Assembly (NCBI GenBank): GCA_947456815.1
Contig: CANGTL010000007.1
Coordinates: forward strand, 1-64,000
Length of the DNA stretch: 64,000 bases
Reading direction: 5' to 3'
Source of the DNA: Flavobacteriaceae bacterium
GTDB taxonomy: Bacteria; Bacteroidota; Bacteroidia; Flavobacteriales; Flavobacteriaceae
In this document: one piece after another, positions 8,036 to 16,245 of the stretch
Layout of the letters: every line of letters begins with the position of its first letter
Numbering within the stretch: the stretch's first letter is position 1
Notes under the pieces: generated by a model
What the model saw: the letters and a program-made list of their open reading frames with translations, nothing else
Database searches by the model: none
What the model was told of the DNA's origin: nothing
Translations under genes and position numbers: made by a program

Positions 8036-9440
8036 GTGGACTCAAGAAATTAGTCCTAGTTGTTTCTATCTTTTTGTTCTTGTTAAATACTTCAATTTCT
8101 AACTTAGTCTTATCATTCTCCAACAGAAACTGATTGATTTCAATAAAAATAGTCCCTTCAATCATACCCTGCTTAGGAACTTTCAAATGTGGTTCACCAA
8201 CAATCTTAATGGTTCCTTTGATGTTGTGTAATACAAAATGAATGGAGTCAAAGTCTTTGGTTGTTTTATTAATGATCTTGAAAGTATAAATGTTACTAAT
8301 CTTATCTCCTTTGTGCTGGAACAATTGTCCTGGCAGTCGCAAAATAGTTGTCTCTACTTCAGTTCTCAAAAATAACAAGCCTGTCAACACACCAATAAGA
8401 ATTACTAAAACGGCGGTATAACCTTTCATTCTCGTCGTAAACTTGAACTTCGCTTTCTTCTCAATTTCATCTTCCGAAGCATAGCGAATCAGTCCTTGAG
8501 GCAAACCAATACCATCCATAATCGTATTGCACTCGTCAATACAAGCCGTACAGTTGATACATTCCAATTGTACACCGTTTCTGATGTCAATCCCAGTTGG
8601 GCAAACATGGACACATTGCTTGCAATCAATACAATCGCCTTTTCCCGAAGCTGCTCGGTCTTCTTGTTTGTTGAATTTTGCTCTGCCTACTTCCTTTTCC
8701 CCACGAACGTAATCATAGGCTACATTGATTGATTTATTGTCTAATAATACACCTTGTAATCTTCCATACGGACAGGCGATAATACATACCTGTTCACGAA
8801 ACCAAACAAAAACAAAATAGAAAACGCCTGTAAAAATACCGAGTGAAATCAACGTACTCATATGATTTTCTGGACCTTCTTCGACCATATGTATCAAGGC
8901 ATCACTACTAATCAAATACGCGAGAAAAACATTGGCGATAAAAAAAGAGATGACCAAAAACAGAAACCATTTCAATCCTTTCTTTCTTATTTTCTCTGCG
9001 TTCCATTCTTGTTTCGACAATCGAATTTGTGCGCCACGATCTCCTTCTATCCAGTATTCAATTCTTCGAAAAACCATTTCTAAGAATATGGTTTGTGGAC
9101 AAATCCAACCGCAGAATATCCGGCCAAAAATCACTGTAAATAGTACGACAAAAACGACGCCCACAATCATGAAAACCACGAATATATAGAAGTCCTGCGG
9201 CCAAAATGGAAATCCGAAAATATTGAATCTTCGTTCCAATACATTGAACATCATAAATTGGTTCCCGTTGATCTTTACAAACGGATTGGCAACTAAAACC
9301 AATAAAAGAAAGTAACTAACCCACTTACGATTATCGTAAAACTTGCCAGAAGGTTTTTTTGGAAAAATAAACCGACGGTGACCTTCCTCATCGATGGTAG
9401 CAATGGTATCTCTAAACGATTCGTCAGGCAGATTGGACAT
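8022..9440 (-). CDS. ccoG: CcoG/RdxA polyferredoxin, cbb3 oxidase assembly
   Basis: 472 aa. After a polar N-terminus there are several membrane helices, a membrane-embedded CGWICPQ motif, a CIIACPYGR motif, then two 4Fe-4S ferredoxin motifs (CIDCKQCVHVCP and CINCTACIDEC), a last membrane helix and a periplasmic immunoglobulin-like C-terminal domain. This is the full CcoG/FixG architecture. CcoG reduces Cu(II) to Cu(I) for insertion into the CuB site of CcoN. It lies 3 bp after ccoP and overlaps ccoH. Confidence 0.95.
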   Translation of the reverse strand: MSNLPDESFRDTIATIDEEGHRRFIFPKKPSGKFYDNRKWVSYFLLLVLVANPFVKINGNQFMMFNVLERRFNIFGFPFWPQDFYIFVVFMIVGVVFVVLFTVIFGRIFCGWICPQTIFLEMVFRRIEYWIEGDRGAQIRLSKQEWNAEKIRKKGLKWFLFLVISFFIANVFLAYLISSDALIHMVEEGPENHMSTLISLGIFTGVFYFVFVWFREQVCIIACPYGRLQGVLLDNKSINVAYDYVRGEKEVGRAKFNKQEDRAASGKGDCIDCKQCVHVCPTGIDIRNGVQLECINCTACIDECNTIMDGIGLPQGLIRYASEDEIEKKAKFKFTTRMKGYTAVLVILIGVLTGLLFLRTEVETTILRLPGQLFQHKGDKISNIYTFKIINKTTKDFDSIHFVLHNIKGTIKIVGEPHLKVPKQGMIEGTIFIEINQFLLENDKTKLEIEVFNKNKKIETTRTNFLSPRGFD

Positions 9441-9443
9441 AAT

Positions 9444-10376
9444 TTATTTTACTTTAGTAGTATCAACTTTAGTAGCTACGGCGACATCCGCTTTTGCTGC
9501 TGGATCAACCCAAATTTCACCTTCGGGAGCTTTAGGATCTTTCGGATTACTACCACGTAATGATAAAACGTAACTAGCTACCTTTTGCATTTCTTTTGGT
9601 TTAAGCGTTCCTTTCCAAGAAATCATTCCCTTACCGTCGCGCCCACCTTGTTCTAGCGTGTGAAATACATTTTTGATTCCACCACCCAAAATCCAATGAT
9701 CGTCGGTTAAGTTTGGTCCGATTTGACCACCAGCATCCGTTCTGTGACAAGCTACGCAGTTGGCTGCAAAAATCGCCTTCCCTTCTGCTAATGAAGGAGC
9801 GTCTGTCAAAAGAGTAACAGATTTCTCGTCCATAAGATCTGGAGCTGTTTTCATATACTTTTCGATATCAATTTTAGCTTGCGCCAATTCTTTTTTGAGC
9901 TCCATTTCTTGATTATCTGCGCCCATTATTTCATATCGAAATAAATAGATAGCCGCAAAAATGATTGTTCCATAGAATAAGTAAACCCACCAAGGCGGCA
10001 ACGTATTGTCTAGTTCTTTGATTCCATCATAATCATGATTCAATAGTAATTGCCCTTCATTTTCTATCGGCACTGACTTGGTCAACAATTTCATCATCTT
10101 TTTGTACCAATCGCTATCCTTGATAGAAATAGTGTTGACTTCATCCAACTGTTTTTTCTGCTCTTCTGTCAATAAATGATACGTTACATTGTCGATAGCA
10201 CTTGAAGTAATTTCTATCGCAACTAGCAGAAAAAGAAATACAAAAAGAAAAACGGAAACAACTGGAAACTTAATAAATGCCGGTCGATCTCCAGAATCGA
10301 TAAAATATTCTAAAGCCATCATTACTGTAAAGAAAATTACAGGAACTCGCACATATACTGGAAATATTTTTTTCAT
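9444..10376 (-). CDS. ccoP: cbb3-type cytochrome c oxidase subunit III, single haem c
   Basis: 310 aa. Two N-terminal membrane helices, a cytoplasmic loop with the conserved WWVYLFYGTI segment leading into a third helix, then one periplasmic cytochrome c domain with haem-binding C207-V-A-C210-H211 and a distal methionine region (GKGMISWKG). Proteobacterial CcoP usually has two haem c domains; this one has a single CxxCH. The C-terminal tail is Ala/Lys/Val rich. The subunit takes electrons from soluble cytochrome c and passes them to CcoO. It follows ccoQ by 24 bp within the operon. Confidence 0.93.
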   Translation of the reverse strand: MKKIFPVYVRVPVIFFTVMMALEYFIDSGDRPAFIKFPVVSVFLFVFLFLLVAIEITSSAIDNVTYHLLTEEQKKQLDEVNTISIKDSDWYKKMMKLLTKSVPIENEGQLLLNHDYDGIKELDNTLPPWWVYLFYGTIIFAAIYLFRYEIMGADNQEMELKKELAQAKIDIEKYMKTAPDLMDEKSVTLLTDAPSLAEGKAIFAANCVACHRTDAGGQIGPNLTDDHWILGGGIKNVFHTLEQGGRDGKGMISWKGTLKPKEMQKVASYVLSLRGSNPKDPKAPEGEIWVDPAAKADVAVATKVDTTKVK

Positions 10377-10400
10377 ATTTTCTGATTTAAGATTAGGTAA

Positions 10401-10571
10401 TTAGTGATCGTTTAGTGGCAATTGACTCAATTCTTGTATTTTCTCCTTTTTGTAGGTGAATACCCAGATTCCAAGTGCAAGAAAGAAAACAAAGAAGATC
10501 AATAACGAGAGTATCGGATAGATTTCTACACCAGTAATCGTCTCCATATTGTGTTTGATTTGTTCGAACAT
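10401..10571 (-). CDS. ccoQ: cbb3-type cytochrome oxidase small subunit CcoQ
   Basis: A 56-aa gene read directly from the sequence between ccoNO and ccoP: it begins MFEQIKHNMETITGVEIYP, has one membrane helix (LLIFFVFFLALGIWVF), and a short basic tail ending LNDH. Length, single helix and position match CcoQ/FixQ, which stabilises CcoP in the complex. It starts 4 bp after the ccoNO stop. Confidence 0.85.
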   Translation of the reverse strand: MFEQIKHNMETITGVEIYPILSLLIFFVFFLALGIWVFTYKKEKIQELSQLPLNDH

Positions 10572-10575
10572 GGCT

Positions 10576-12765
10576 TTATTTTTTTAGATTATCTTTTGCT
10601 TTAATATCAGTTCCCAACCTTTGAATATACGCTATCATCGCCACAATCTCTCTTTCGCTCATCGGTACAAATTGCTCCCCTTTTGCAGCGGCTTTCGCTT
10701 TGCTATCTGCATAACTTTTGACAAAATCTGGATCTGATTTTAAGTTTTCTTCGATTTGTTGTGATTGTTCTCTAATAGCATCTTTTGCATGTGCAATTTG
10801 AAAATCTGAATACGGAACGCCCAATGATCTCATCGCTTTCATCTTGTCTTCGATATTGGCAATATCTAACGCTTTGTTATCGAAAAGCCATTTATAACTT
10901 GGCATAATTGAACCTGCTGAAATACTTTGTGGGTCCCAAAAATGGTTGAAATGCCAATTATCATTATACTTACGTCCTTCTCTTAATAAATCAGGACCAG
11001 TACGTTTTGAGCCCCATAAAAATGGATGGTCATAGACAAACTCTCCAGCTTTCGCTTGCGGACCGTATCGCTCTACTTCGCTTCTAAACGGACGCACCAT
11101 TTGTGAATGACATCCTACACAACCTTCACGAATATACAAGTCGCGTCCTTCCAATTCTAGCGGTGTATAAGGTTTGACACTTGCAATGGTAGGAATGTTT
11201 GACTTCACCATAATCGTCGGAACAATTTGAATAATTCCTCCAATTAAGATTGCAACCAAAGCGAATAATGTCAACTGCATTGGTCTTCTTTCTAACCAAG
11301 TGTGGTATTTTTCTCCTTTGATTCGTGCAGCTCCTAATCTTTCTAAAGCTGGAGCTTCTGCCAATTCATCTTCAACATTTGCATTGGCACGAACAGTTTG
11401 GATGATATTATAAACAAGAACAAACATTCCGATAAGATACATGGTTCCACCTATCATTCTCATCCAGTACATCGGGATAATTTGATTTACTGTTTCAAGG
11501 AAATTTCCATAAGTTAAAGTTCCATCCGGATTGAATTGTTTCCACATAGAAGCTTGCGTAAACCCGGCAACATACATCGGAAGTGCATATAGTATAATAC
11601 CTAATGTACCAATCCAAAAGTGAAAATTAGCTAACTTAAGAGAATACAATTTCCCTTTTGTCATTTTTGGCACTAAATAGTAAATCATACCAAAAGCCAT
11701 AAATCCGTTCCAAGCTAAGGCGCCAACGTGAACGTGTGCGATAATCCAGTCGGTGAAGTGCGCAATGGCATTTACATTCTTTAATGACAGCATCGGACCT
11801 TCGAAAGTCGCCATACCGTAACCTGTAATTGCAACCACAAAGAACTTTAATATTGGTTCTACACGAACTTTATCCCAAGCACCACGAAGCGTCAACAATC
11901 CATTAATCATACCTCCCCAAGAAGGAGCAATAAGCATTACTGAAAAAACAACACCAAGATTTTGAGCCCAAGTCGGCAAAGCAGAATACAATAGATGGTG
12001 TGGTCCTGCCCAGATGTAAATGAAGATTAATGACCAAAAGTGAACAATCGACAATCGATAAGAATACACTGGTCGATTAGCCGCCTTAGGAATAAAATAA
12101 TACATCAAACCCAAAAACGGTGTAGTCAAGAAGAACGCAACGGCATTATGACCGTACCACCATTGCACTAATGCATCTTGAACACCAGCATAAACGGAGT
12201 AACTTTTTAATGCTGACACTGGTAGCTCCAAGCTATTGAAAATGTGCAATACAGCTACTGTTACAAAAGTTGCTATGTAAAACCATATTGCAACATACAA
12301 ATGGCGCTCTCTTCTTTTGAGAATTGTTCCAATCATATTGATCCCGAAAACTACCCAAATCAATGCAATGGCAATATCAATAGGCCATTCCAACTCAGCG
12401 TACTCTTTGGATGTTGAAATTCCTAATGGCAATGAAACGGCGGCCGCAACGATAATCAACTGCCAGCCCCAAAAATGAATATTGCTTAAAGTGTCACTAA
12501 ACATTCTTGCTTTCAAAAGCCTTTGCAATGAATAATAAACTCCTGCAAACATCGAATTACCGACAAATGCAAAAATAACGGCGTTGGTGTGCAAAGGTCT
12601 TAGTCTACCGAAACTTAGCCACGAAATACCGTCGGTGATATTTGGGAAAAGAAACATAATGGCTAAGATCAGTCCAACCAACATTCCTACAACGCCAAAT
12701 AGAATTGTAGCGTAAAGAAATTTCTTTACAATTTTGTTGTCATAATAAAACTGTTGTACTTCCAT
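10576..12765 (-). CDS. ccoNO: Fused cbb3 cytochrome oxidase subunits I and II (CcoN-CcoO)
   Basis: 729 aa. Residues 1 to about 470 form a 12-helix haem-copper oxidase subunit I with conserved histidine regions (RPLHTNAVIFAFVGN, WWYGHNAVAFFLT, AGPHHLLYSALP, DWIIAHVHVGALAWNG). After a linker, residues about 495-729 form the membrane-anchored cytochrome c subunit II with a single CVGCH at about 549 and the CcoO phrase SQMVRPFRSEVERYGP. The complex reduces oxygen to water at low oxygen tension and pumps protons. Fusion of CcoN with CcoO is typical of Bacteroidota. It follows ccoS by 2 bp. Confidence 0.96.
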   Translation of the reverse strand: MEVQQFYYDNKIVKKFLYATILFGVVGMLVGLILAIMFLFPNITDGISWLSFGRLRPLHTNAVIFAFVGNSMFAGVYYSLQRLLKARMFSDTLSNIHFWGWQLIIVAAAVSLPLGISTSKEYAELEWPIDIAIALIWVVFGINMIGTILKRRERHLYVAIWFYIATFVTVAVLHIFNSLELPVSALKSYSVYAGVQDALVQWWYGHNAVAFFLTTPFLGLMYYFIPKAANRPVYSYRLSIVHFWSLIFIYIWAGPHHLLYSALPTWAQNLGVVFSVMLIAPSWGGMINGLLTLRGAWDKVRVEPILKFFVVAITGYGMATFEGPMLSLKNVNAIAHFTDWIIAHVHVGALAWNGFMAFGMIYYLVPKMTKGKLYSLKLANFHFWIGTLGIILYALPMYVAGFTQASMWKQFNPDGTLTYGNFLETVNQIIPMYWMRMIGGTMYLIGMFVLVYNIIQTVRANANVEDELAEAPALERLGAARIKGEKYHTWLERRPMQLTLFALVAILIGGIIQIVPTIMVKSNIPTIASVKPYTPLELEGRDLYIREGCVGCHSQMVRPFRSEVERYGPQAKAGEFVYDHPFLWGSKRTGPDLLREGRKYNDNWHFNHFWDPQSISAGSIMPSYKWLFDNKALDIANIEDKMKAMRSLGVPYSDFQIAHAKDAIREQSQQIEENLKSDPDFVKSYADSKAKAAAKGEQFVPMSEREIVAMIAYIQRLGTDIKAKDNLKK

Positions 12766-12767
12766 AA

Positions 12768-12959
12768 TTAAATTTGTTTTTCTTGGATTGTTTCTACTGA
12801 TTTTGGTTTGTCTTTGATGAGTTCATCGTCGAAAAGCATTCTGACCGATGGTGTGTAATCGTCATCATATTGACCAGATTTCACTGCGCTAATAAAAGCA
12901 ATGAAAAAGCCAATGGCCACAACGATACTAATGGAGATTAAAAGATAAATAACACTCAT
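12768..12959 (-). CDS. ccoS: cbb3-type cytochrome oxidase assembly protein CcoS
   Basis: 63 aa. One N-terminal membrane helix (IYLLISISIVVAIGFFIAF) followed by the conserved SGQYDDDYTPSVRMLFDD segment of CcoS. CcoS is required for cofactor insertion into the oxidase. This is the first gene of the ccoS-NO-Q-P-G-H operon. A -7 element (12978-12985) and an FNR-like box (13009-13020) lie directly upstream, so the operon is expected to respond to oxygen. Confidence 0.9.
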   Translation of the reverse strand: MSVIYLLISISIVVAIGFFIAFISAVKSGQYDDDYTPSVRMLFDDELIKDKPKSVETIQEKQI

Positions 12960-12977
12960 ACCTTAAATTTATGTTAA

Positions 12978-12985
12978 CAAAAATA
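12978..12985 (-). promoter_or_regulatory. -7 element of the ccoS operon promoter
   Basis: On the minus strand this reads TATTTTTG (TAnnTTTG). Implied transcription start is near 12973, giving a 14-nt leader before the ccoS ATG. Confidence 0.55.
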
Positions 12986-13008
12986 CTTTCGCAATTTCTT
13001 CTAAATTA

Positions 13009-13020
13009 TGACATTTGTCA
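13009..13020 (-). promoter_or_regulatory. FNR-like box of the ccoS operon
   Basis: TGACATTTGTCA on the plus strand, extended to ATGACA-TT-TGTCAT (13008-13021) with perfect 6-bp arms. The centre at 13014.5 is 29.5 bp upstream of the first base of the -7 element, matching hemN and ccoI. This suggests class II activation by the FNR-family protein encoded at 15559. Confidence 0.65.
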
Positions 13021-13031
13021 TGCTTGCGTTA

Positions 13032-13051
13032 TTCACTTAAAAATAAGTGAA
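13032..13051. promoter_or_regulatory. Perfect inverted repeat between ccoI and ccoS
   Basis: TTCACTTA-AAAA-TAAGTGAA, 8-bp arms. It lies 27 bp upstream of the centre of the ccoS FNR box and 27 bp after the ccoI stop. It lacks a clean T run, so it could be an upstream operator or a weak terminator of ccoI; the sequence does not decide. Confidence 0.4.
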
Positions 13052-13077
13052 CATCATTTTCGAAAACTTATATAATT

Positions 13078-15462
13078 CTATATTTTTCTTGCAAAATAAT
13101 TACTCATCAAAGTAACAAAGCTGACAATTGTAATGGTACTCAATGGCATAATAATCGCCGCCACCAAGGGCAAAAGATTTCCGGTTATCGCAAAGGATAA
13201 ACCCACTACATTATATAAAAGTGATATGGTAAAACTCATTTTTATTGTTGTTATGGAATTCTTTGACAATCGCAAAAAGGCATCTATTTTTTGAAAATGT
13301 GAAGCATCAAGAATGGCATCACAAGCGGGAGAAAAAACATTGACATTTTCTGCAATCGAAATACCAACATTACTTTGCGCCAAAGCACCAGCATCATTCA
13401 ACCCATCTCCCACCATCATCACATTGCTGCCTTTCTCTTGCAATTTCTTGATAAACTCCAATTTCTCTTCAGGCCTCTGATTGAATATTAATTCCGTTTC
13501 TTTGGGCAACATATGCTCGAGGTTTTCTTTTTCGCCTTCATTGTCTCCGCTCAAAACTTTGACTTTATAAGATTTACTAAGCTCTTCAAAAAGAACTGAA
13601 AGTCCATCGCGGTATTCAGTAGCAAAAATGAACTTCCCATAATAGGTGTCACCCAATTTGACGTAAACACTTGTTTGCTCCTCCGACGATTCTTCCCTAT
13701 ATTCTACAAAAGCTGCAGAACCGATAGTTACTTTAATACTGTCAACGATTGCGTGAATTCCTTTTCCTGCAACTTCTTCAAAATAACTGAGATCCATTCT
13801 AGGGCTGTCGGGCAAATGATTGTATAGCATTCTGCTTAACGGATGGTTTGAAGCTCGCAAGATGTTCTTTATCATATGAAGTTCGCGTTCTGAAAGCGGC
13901 GTTCCTTTATAGGAAATGTTAGACTTTCTGCTTGTTGTAATCGTTCCCGTTTTATCAAAAACAATCGTATCGACCTTTGCTAATTGTTCGATTACAAGTG
14001 CATTTTTTAGATATAATTTTTTCTTTCCCAAAATCCGCAATACGTTTCCAAAGGTAAATGGAGCTGTCAAAGCCAATGCGCATGGACACGCCACAATCAA
14101 CACCGCAGTAAAGACATTAAAAGCGGTATTGGCATTATAAAAGATCCAGTAGCCAAAACCAAGAAACGAAATCAACAGAAGAATTGGCGTAAAATAACGG
14201 CTGATATTGTCGGTGATTGTTTTGTGTTTTTGTTCGACTTGCTTCTGGAAGATATCGTTGCTCCACAATTGTGTAAGATAACTTTGCGAAACCGAATGCA
14301 ATACTTCCATTTCAACGACTTGTCCAATCAGCTTTCCGCCTGCAAAAACTTTATCGCCCGAGCTTTTCGTTATGGGGATTGCTTCTCCTGTCACAAAACT
14401 ATAATCGATTTCAGCTTTATCCGAGATTAATATTCCATCTACTGGAATCAATTCTTGATTTCGAATTAGCAATCGGTCTCCTTTCTTTACTTCGTAGATA
14501 GGAATCGATTCTTCGGATAAATTGCTGTTTATTTTAGTAATAGCGATGGGAAAATAGGATTTAAAATCACGCTCAAAACTTAAAAAACTATAGGTTTTAA
14601 TTTGAAACATCTTTCCCAAAAGCATAAAGAAAATGAGGCCAGTTAGACTATCAAAGAAACCTGAACCATAATTCATTATGATATCAAAAGTGCTTCGGAT
14701 AAACATCACAACTATTCCCAAAGCAATAGGAATATCAATATTCAACATTTTCGCGCGAATACTCTTATATGCTGAAACGTAGTATCCACTGGCCGAATAA
14801 AAGAATGATGGTAACGACAAAGCGAAAATCAACCACCGAAAAAAGTCGCGATATTGGTCGAGCCAGAATTCATTTACTTCAAAATACTCCGGAAACGATA
14901 ACAGCATAATATTGCCGAAGCAGAAAAAGGCCACACCTAATTTGTAGGTCAAAGTCCTATCGACTTTTGTCTTGCCGCTATCGTAATTCTCTAGACTAAT
15001 GTATGGCTCATATCCGATTGAGCTCAACAAATTGACGATTGTTTTCAACGAAACAATCTCAGGATTATAGCTAATCCGAACACTTTTTTCGGGAAAATTA
15101 ACTTGAGAAGTGTTTATTCCTTGTTGAAGACGCTGTAAATTCTCCAAAATCCAAATACACGAGCTACAGTGTATATGAGGAATGTTAAGTGAAACAATAG
15201 CTGTGGAATCTTCTTGAAAGTCCAACAGTTTTGAAACGATGCTTTCATTGTCTAAAAAATCATATTTTCCTTGAATGTCTTGTGGTGTTGCTCCAGGTGA
15301 TTTTTCAAAATCGTAATAACAAGTCATGTCATTCAAGCTAAAAATTTCGTAGACGGTTTTACAACCTTGACAACAGAAATTTTTCTCCTCAAATAAAATT
15401 ACTTCACTACTAAACTCTAAACCACAATGGAAACAATTGTTTGTATCCATAACTTTGCTCAT
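13078..15462 (-). CDS. ccoI: Copper-type P1B ATPase of the cbb3 locus
   Basis: 794 aa. The N-terminus has a zinc-finger-like region with C10-x2-C13 and CC31-x2-C34, then a heavy-metal-associated domain whose metal site reads HCSSC (C99, C102). After eight predicted membrane helices the CPCALALTAPF metal channel motif lies near residue 459, the phosphorylation motif DKTGTIT near 500, the NHPLSRM (HP) motif near 550 and the GDGLNDAGAL hinge near 686. This is the FixI/CcoI (CopA2) class, which exports Cu(I) for oxidase assembly. A second possible start (MDTNNCFHC) is four codons in. It is divergent from fnr and shares an FNR-like box with it. Confidence 0.92.
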   Translation of the reverse strand: MSKVMDTNNCFHCGLEFSSEVILFEEKNFCCQGCKTVYEIFSLNDMTCYYDFEKSPGATPQDIQGKYDFLDNESIVSKLLDFQEDSTAIVSLNIPHIHCSSCIWILENLQRLQQGINTSQVNFPEKSVRISYNPEIVSLKTIVNLLSSIGYEPYISLENYDSGKTKVDRTLTYKLGVAFFCFGNIMLLSFPEYFEVNEFWLDQYRDFFRWLIFALSLPSFFYSASGYYVSAYKSIRAKMLNIDIPIALGIVVMFIRSTFDIIMNYGSGFFDSLTGLIFFMLLGKMFQIKTYSFLSFERDFKSYFPIAITKINSNLSEESIPIYEVKKGDRLLIRNQELIPVDGILISDKAEIDYSFVTGEAIPITKSSGDKVFAGGKLIGQVVEMEVLHSVSQSYLTQLWSNDIFQKQVEQKHKTITDNISRYFTPILLLISFLGFGYWIFYNANTAFNVFTAVLIVACPCALALTAPFTFGNVLRILGKKKLYLKNALVIEQLAKVDTIVFDKTGTITTSRKSNISYKGTPLSERELHMIKNILRASNHPLSRMLYNHLPDSPRMDLSYFEEVAGKGIHAIVDSIKVTIGSAAFVEYREESSEEQTSVYVKLGDTYYGKFIFATEYRDGLSVLFEELSKSYKVKVLSGDNEGEKENLEHMLPKETELIFNQRPEEKLEFIKKLQEKGSNVMMVGDGLNDAGALAQSNVGISIAENVNVFSPACDAILDASHFQKIDAFLRLSKNSITTIKMSFTISLLYNVVGLSFAITGNLLPLVAAIIMPLSTITIVSFVTLMSNYFARKI

Positions 15463-15472
15463 TTTACCTATG

Positions 15473-15480
15473 CAAATTTG
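15473..15480 (-). promoter_or_regulatory. -7 element of the ccoI promoter
   Basis: Minus strand CAAATTTG, one mismatch from TAnnTTTG. Its first base (15480) is 29.5 bp from the centre of the FNR-like box at 15504-15515, the same as in the other two FNR-box promoters, which supports the call despite the mismatch. Confidence 0.45.
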
Positions 15481-15503
15481 ATATTATGAAACCTCAAAAA
15501 ATA

Positions 15504-15515
15504 TGATATATATCA
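15504..15515. promoter_or_regulatory. Shared FNR-like box between ccoI and fnr
   Basis: TGATATATATCA lies inside an 18-bp perfect palindrome (15501-15518). For ccoI it is at the class II distance. For fnr its centre is only 16.5 bp upstream of the -7 element at 15526, about -28 from the transcription start, where a bound protein would block RNA polymerase. Confidence 0.65.
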
Positions 15516-15525
15516 TATTTAATCG

Positions 15526-15533
15526 TATTTTTG
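15526..15533 (+). promoter_or_regulatory. -7 element of the fnr promoter
   Basis: TATTTTTG matches TAnnTTTG; implied transcription start near 15538, leader about 21 nt. Confidence 0.5.
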
Positions 15534-15558
15534 AGCAACTGAAAAAGTATTTCCTATT

Positions 15559-16245
15559 ATGAGTAAGTGCGAGCAATGTATCGTAAGACAATTTAGTTCT
15601 CTCAAAGCTTTGAATAAAGACGAGCTGTTGAAAATGGCCAATTGTAAAACCTCTTATACTATCAAGAAAGGGCAACCGATTTTTGAAGAAGGCGACACTT
15701 TAAATGGTGTTTATTGCATTAAGGATGGCATTTGTAAATTGTCGAAATTGAGTTCCAACGGAAAAGACCAAATTGTAAAATTGGTTAAATCGGGAGAATT
15801 ACTTGGTCAACGGTCAATAATTAGTGAAGAGGTGGCGAACTTGAGTGCGATCGCCTTGGAAAATATGGAAGTTTGTTTTATTCCAAAATCGGAAATTATA
15901 GGTTTTTTCAATGAAAACAACCAATTCTCTATGAATGTAATGAGAACGATTTGCGGAGATTTGAAAGATGCCGATGACCATGTCGTTTCTATGGGGCAAA
16001 AAACAGTCAAAGAAAGACTGGCGGAAACTTTAGTTTATTTACACGATACTTTTGGTGTTAATAAAGAAGGTTCCTTGACTGTTCAATTATCAAGAGAAGA
16101 ATTAGCAGGTATGATTGGTACTGCAACAGAAAGCTGTATTCGCCTTCTTTCTGAATTCAATAAATCAAACTTGATTGCTTTGGATGGAAAGAAAATCGTG
16201 ATTAACGATATTTCCAAATTGCAAAGAATCGCGGAATCCTTATAG
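15559..16245 (+). CDS. FNR/CRP-family oxygen or redox regulator
   Basis: 228 aa. A cyclic-nucleotide-binding-like beta-barrel (about residues 25-140) is followed by a winged helix-turn-helix with the recognition region LSREELAGMIGTATESCIRLLSEF near 170-195. The N-terminus carries C4-x2-C7 and C29, with further cysteines at 53 and 59, in the style of the 4Fe-4S ligands of FNR, although the spacing differs from E. coli. It is divergent from ccoI and flanks the cbb3 operon, and FNR-like boxes lie before hemN, ccoS and ccoI, so it is the likely activator of these and a repressor of itself. Its 3' end overlaps convergent mazG by 6 bp. Cluster ligation is inference. Confidence 0.88.
   Translation: MSKCEQCIVRQFSSLKALNKDELLKMANCKTSYTIKKGQPIFEEGDTLNGVYCIKDGICKLSKLSSNGKDQIVKLVKSGELLGQRSIISEEVANLSAIALENMEVCFIPKSEIIGFFNENNQFSMNVMRTICGDLKDADDHVVSMGQKTVKERLAETLVYLHDTFGVNKEGSLTVQLSREELAGMIGTATESCIRLLSEFNKSNLIALDGKKIVINDISKLQRIAESL

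Noticed and set aside
8496..9560. Several plus-strand reading frames across ccoG
   Set aside because: They are antisense shadows of a strongly conserved gene.
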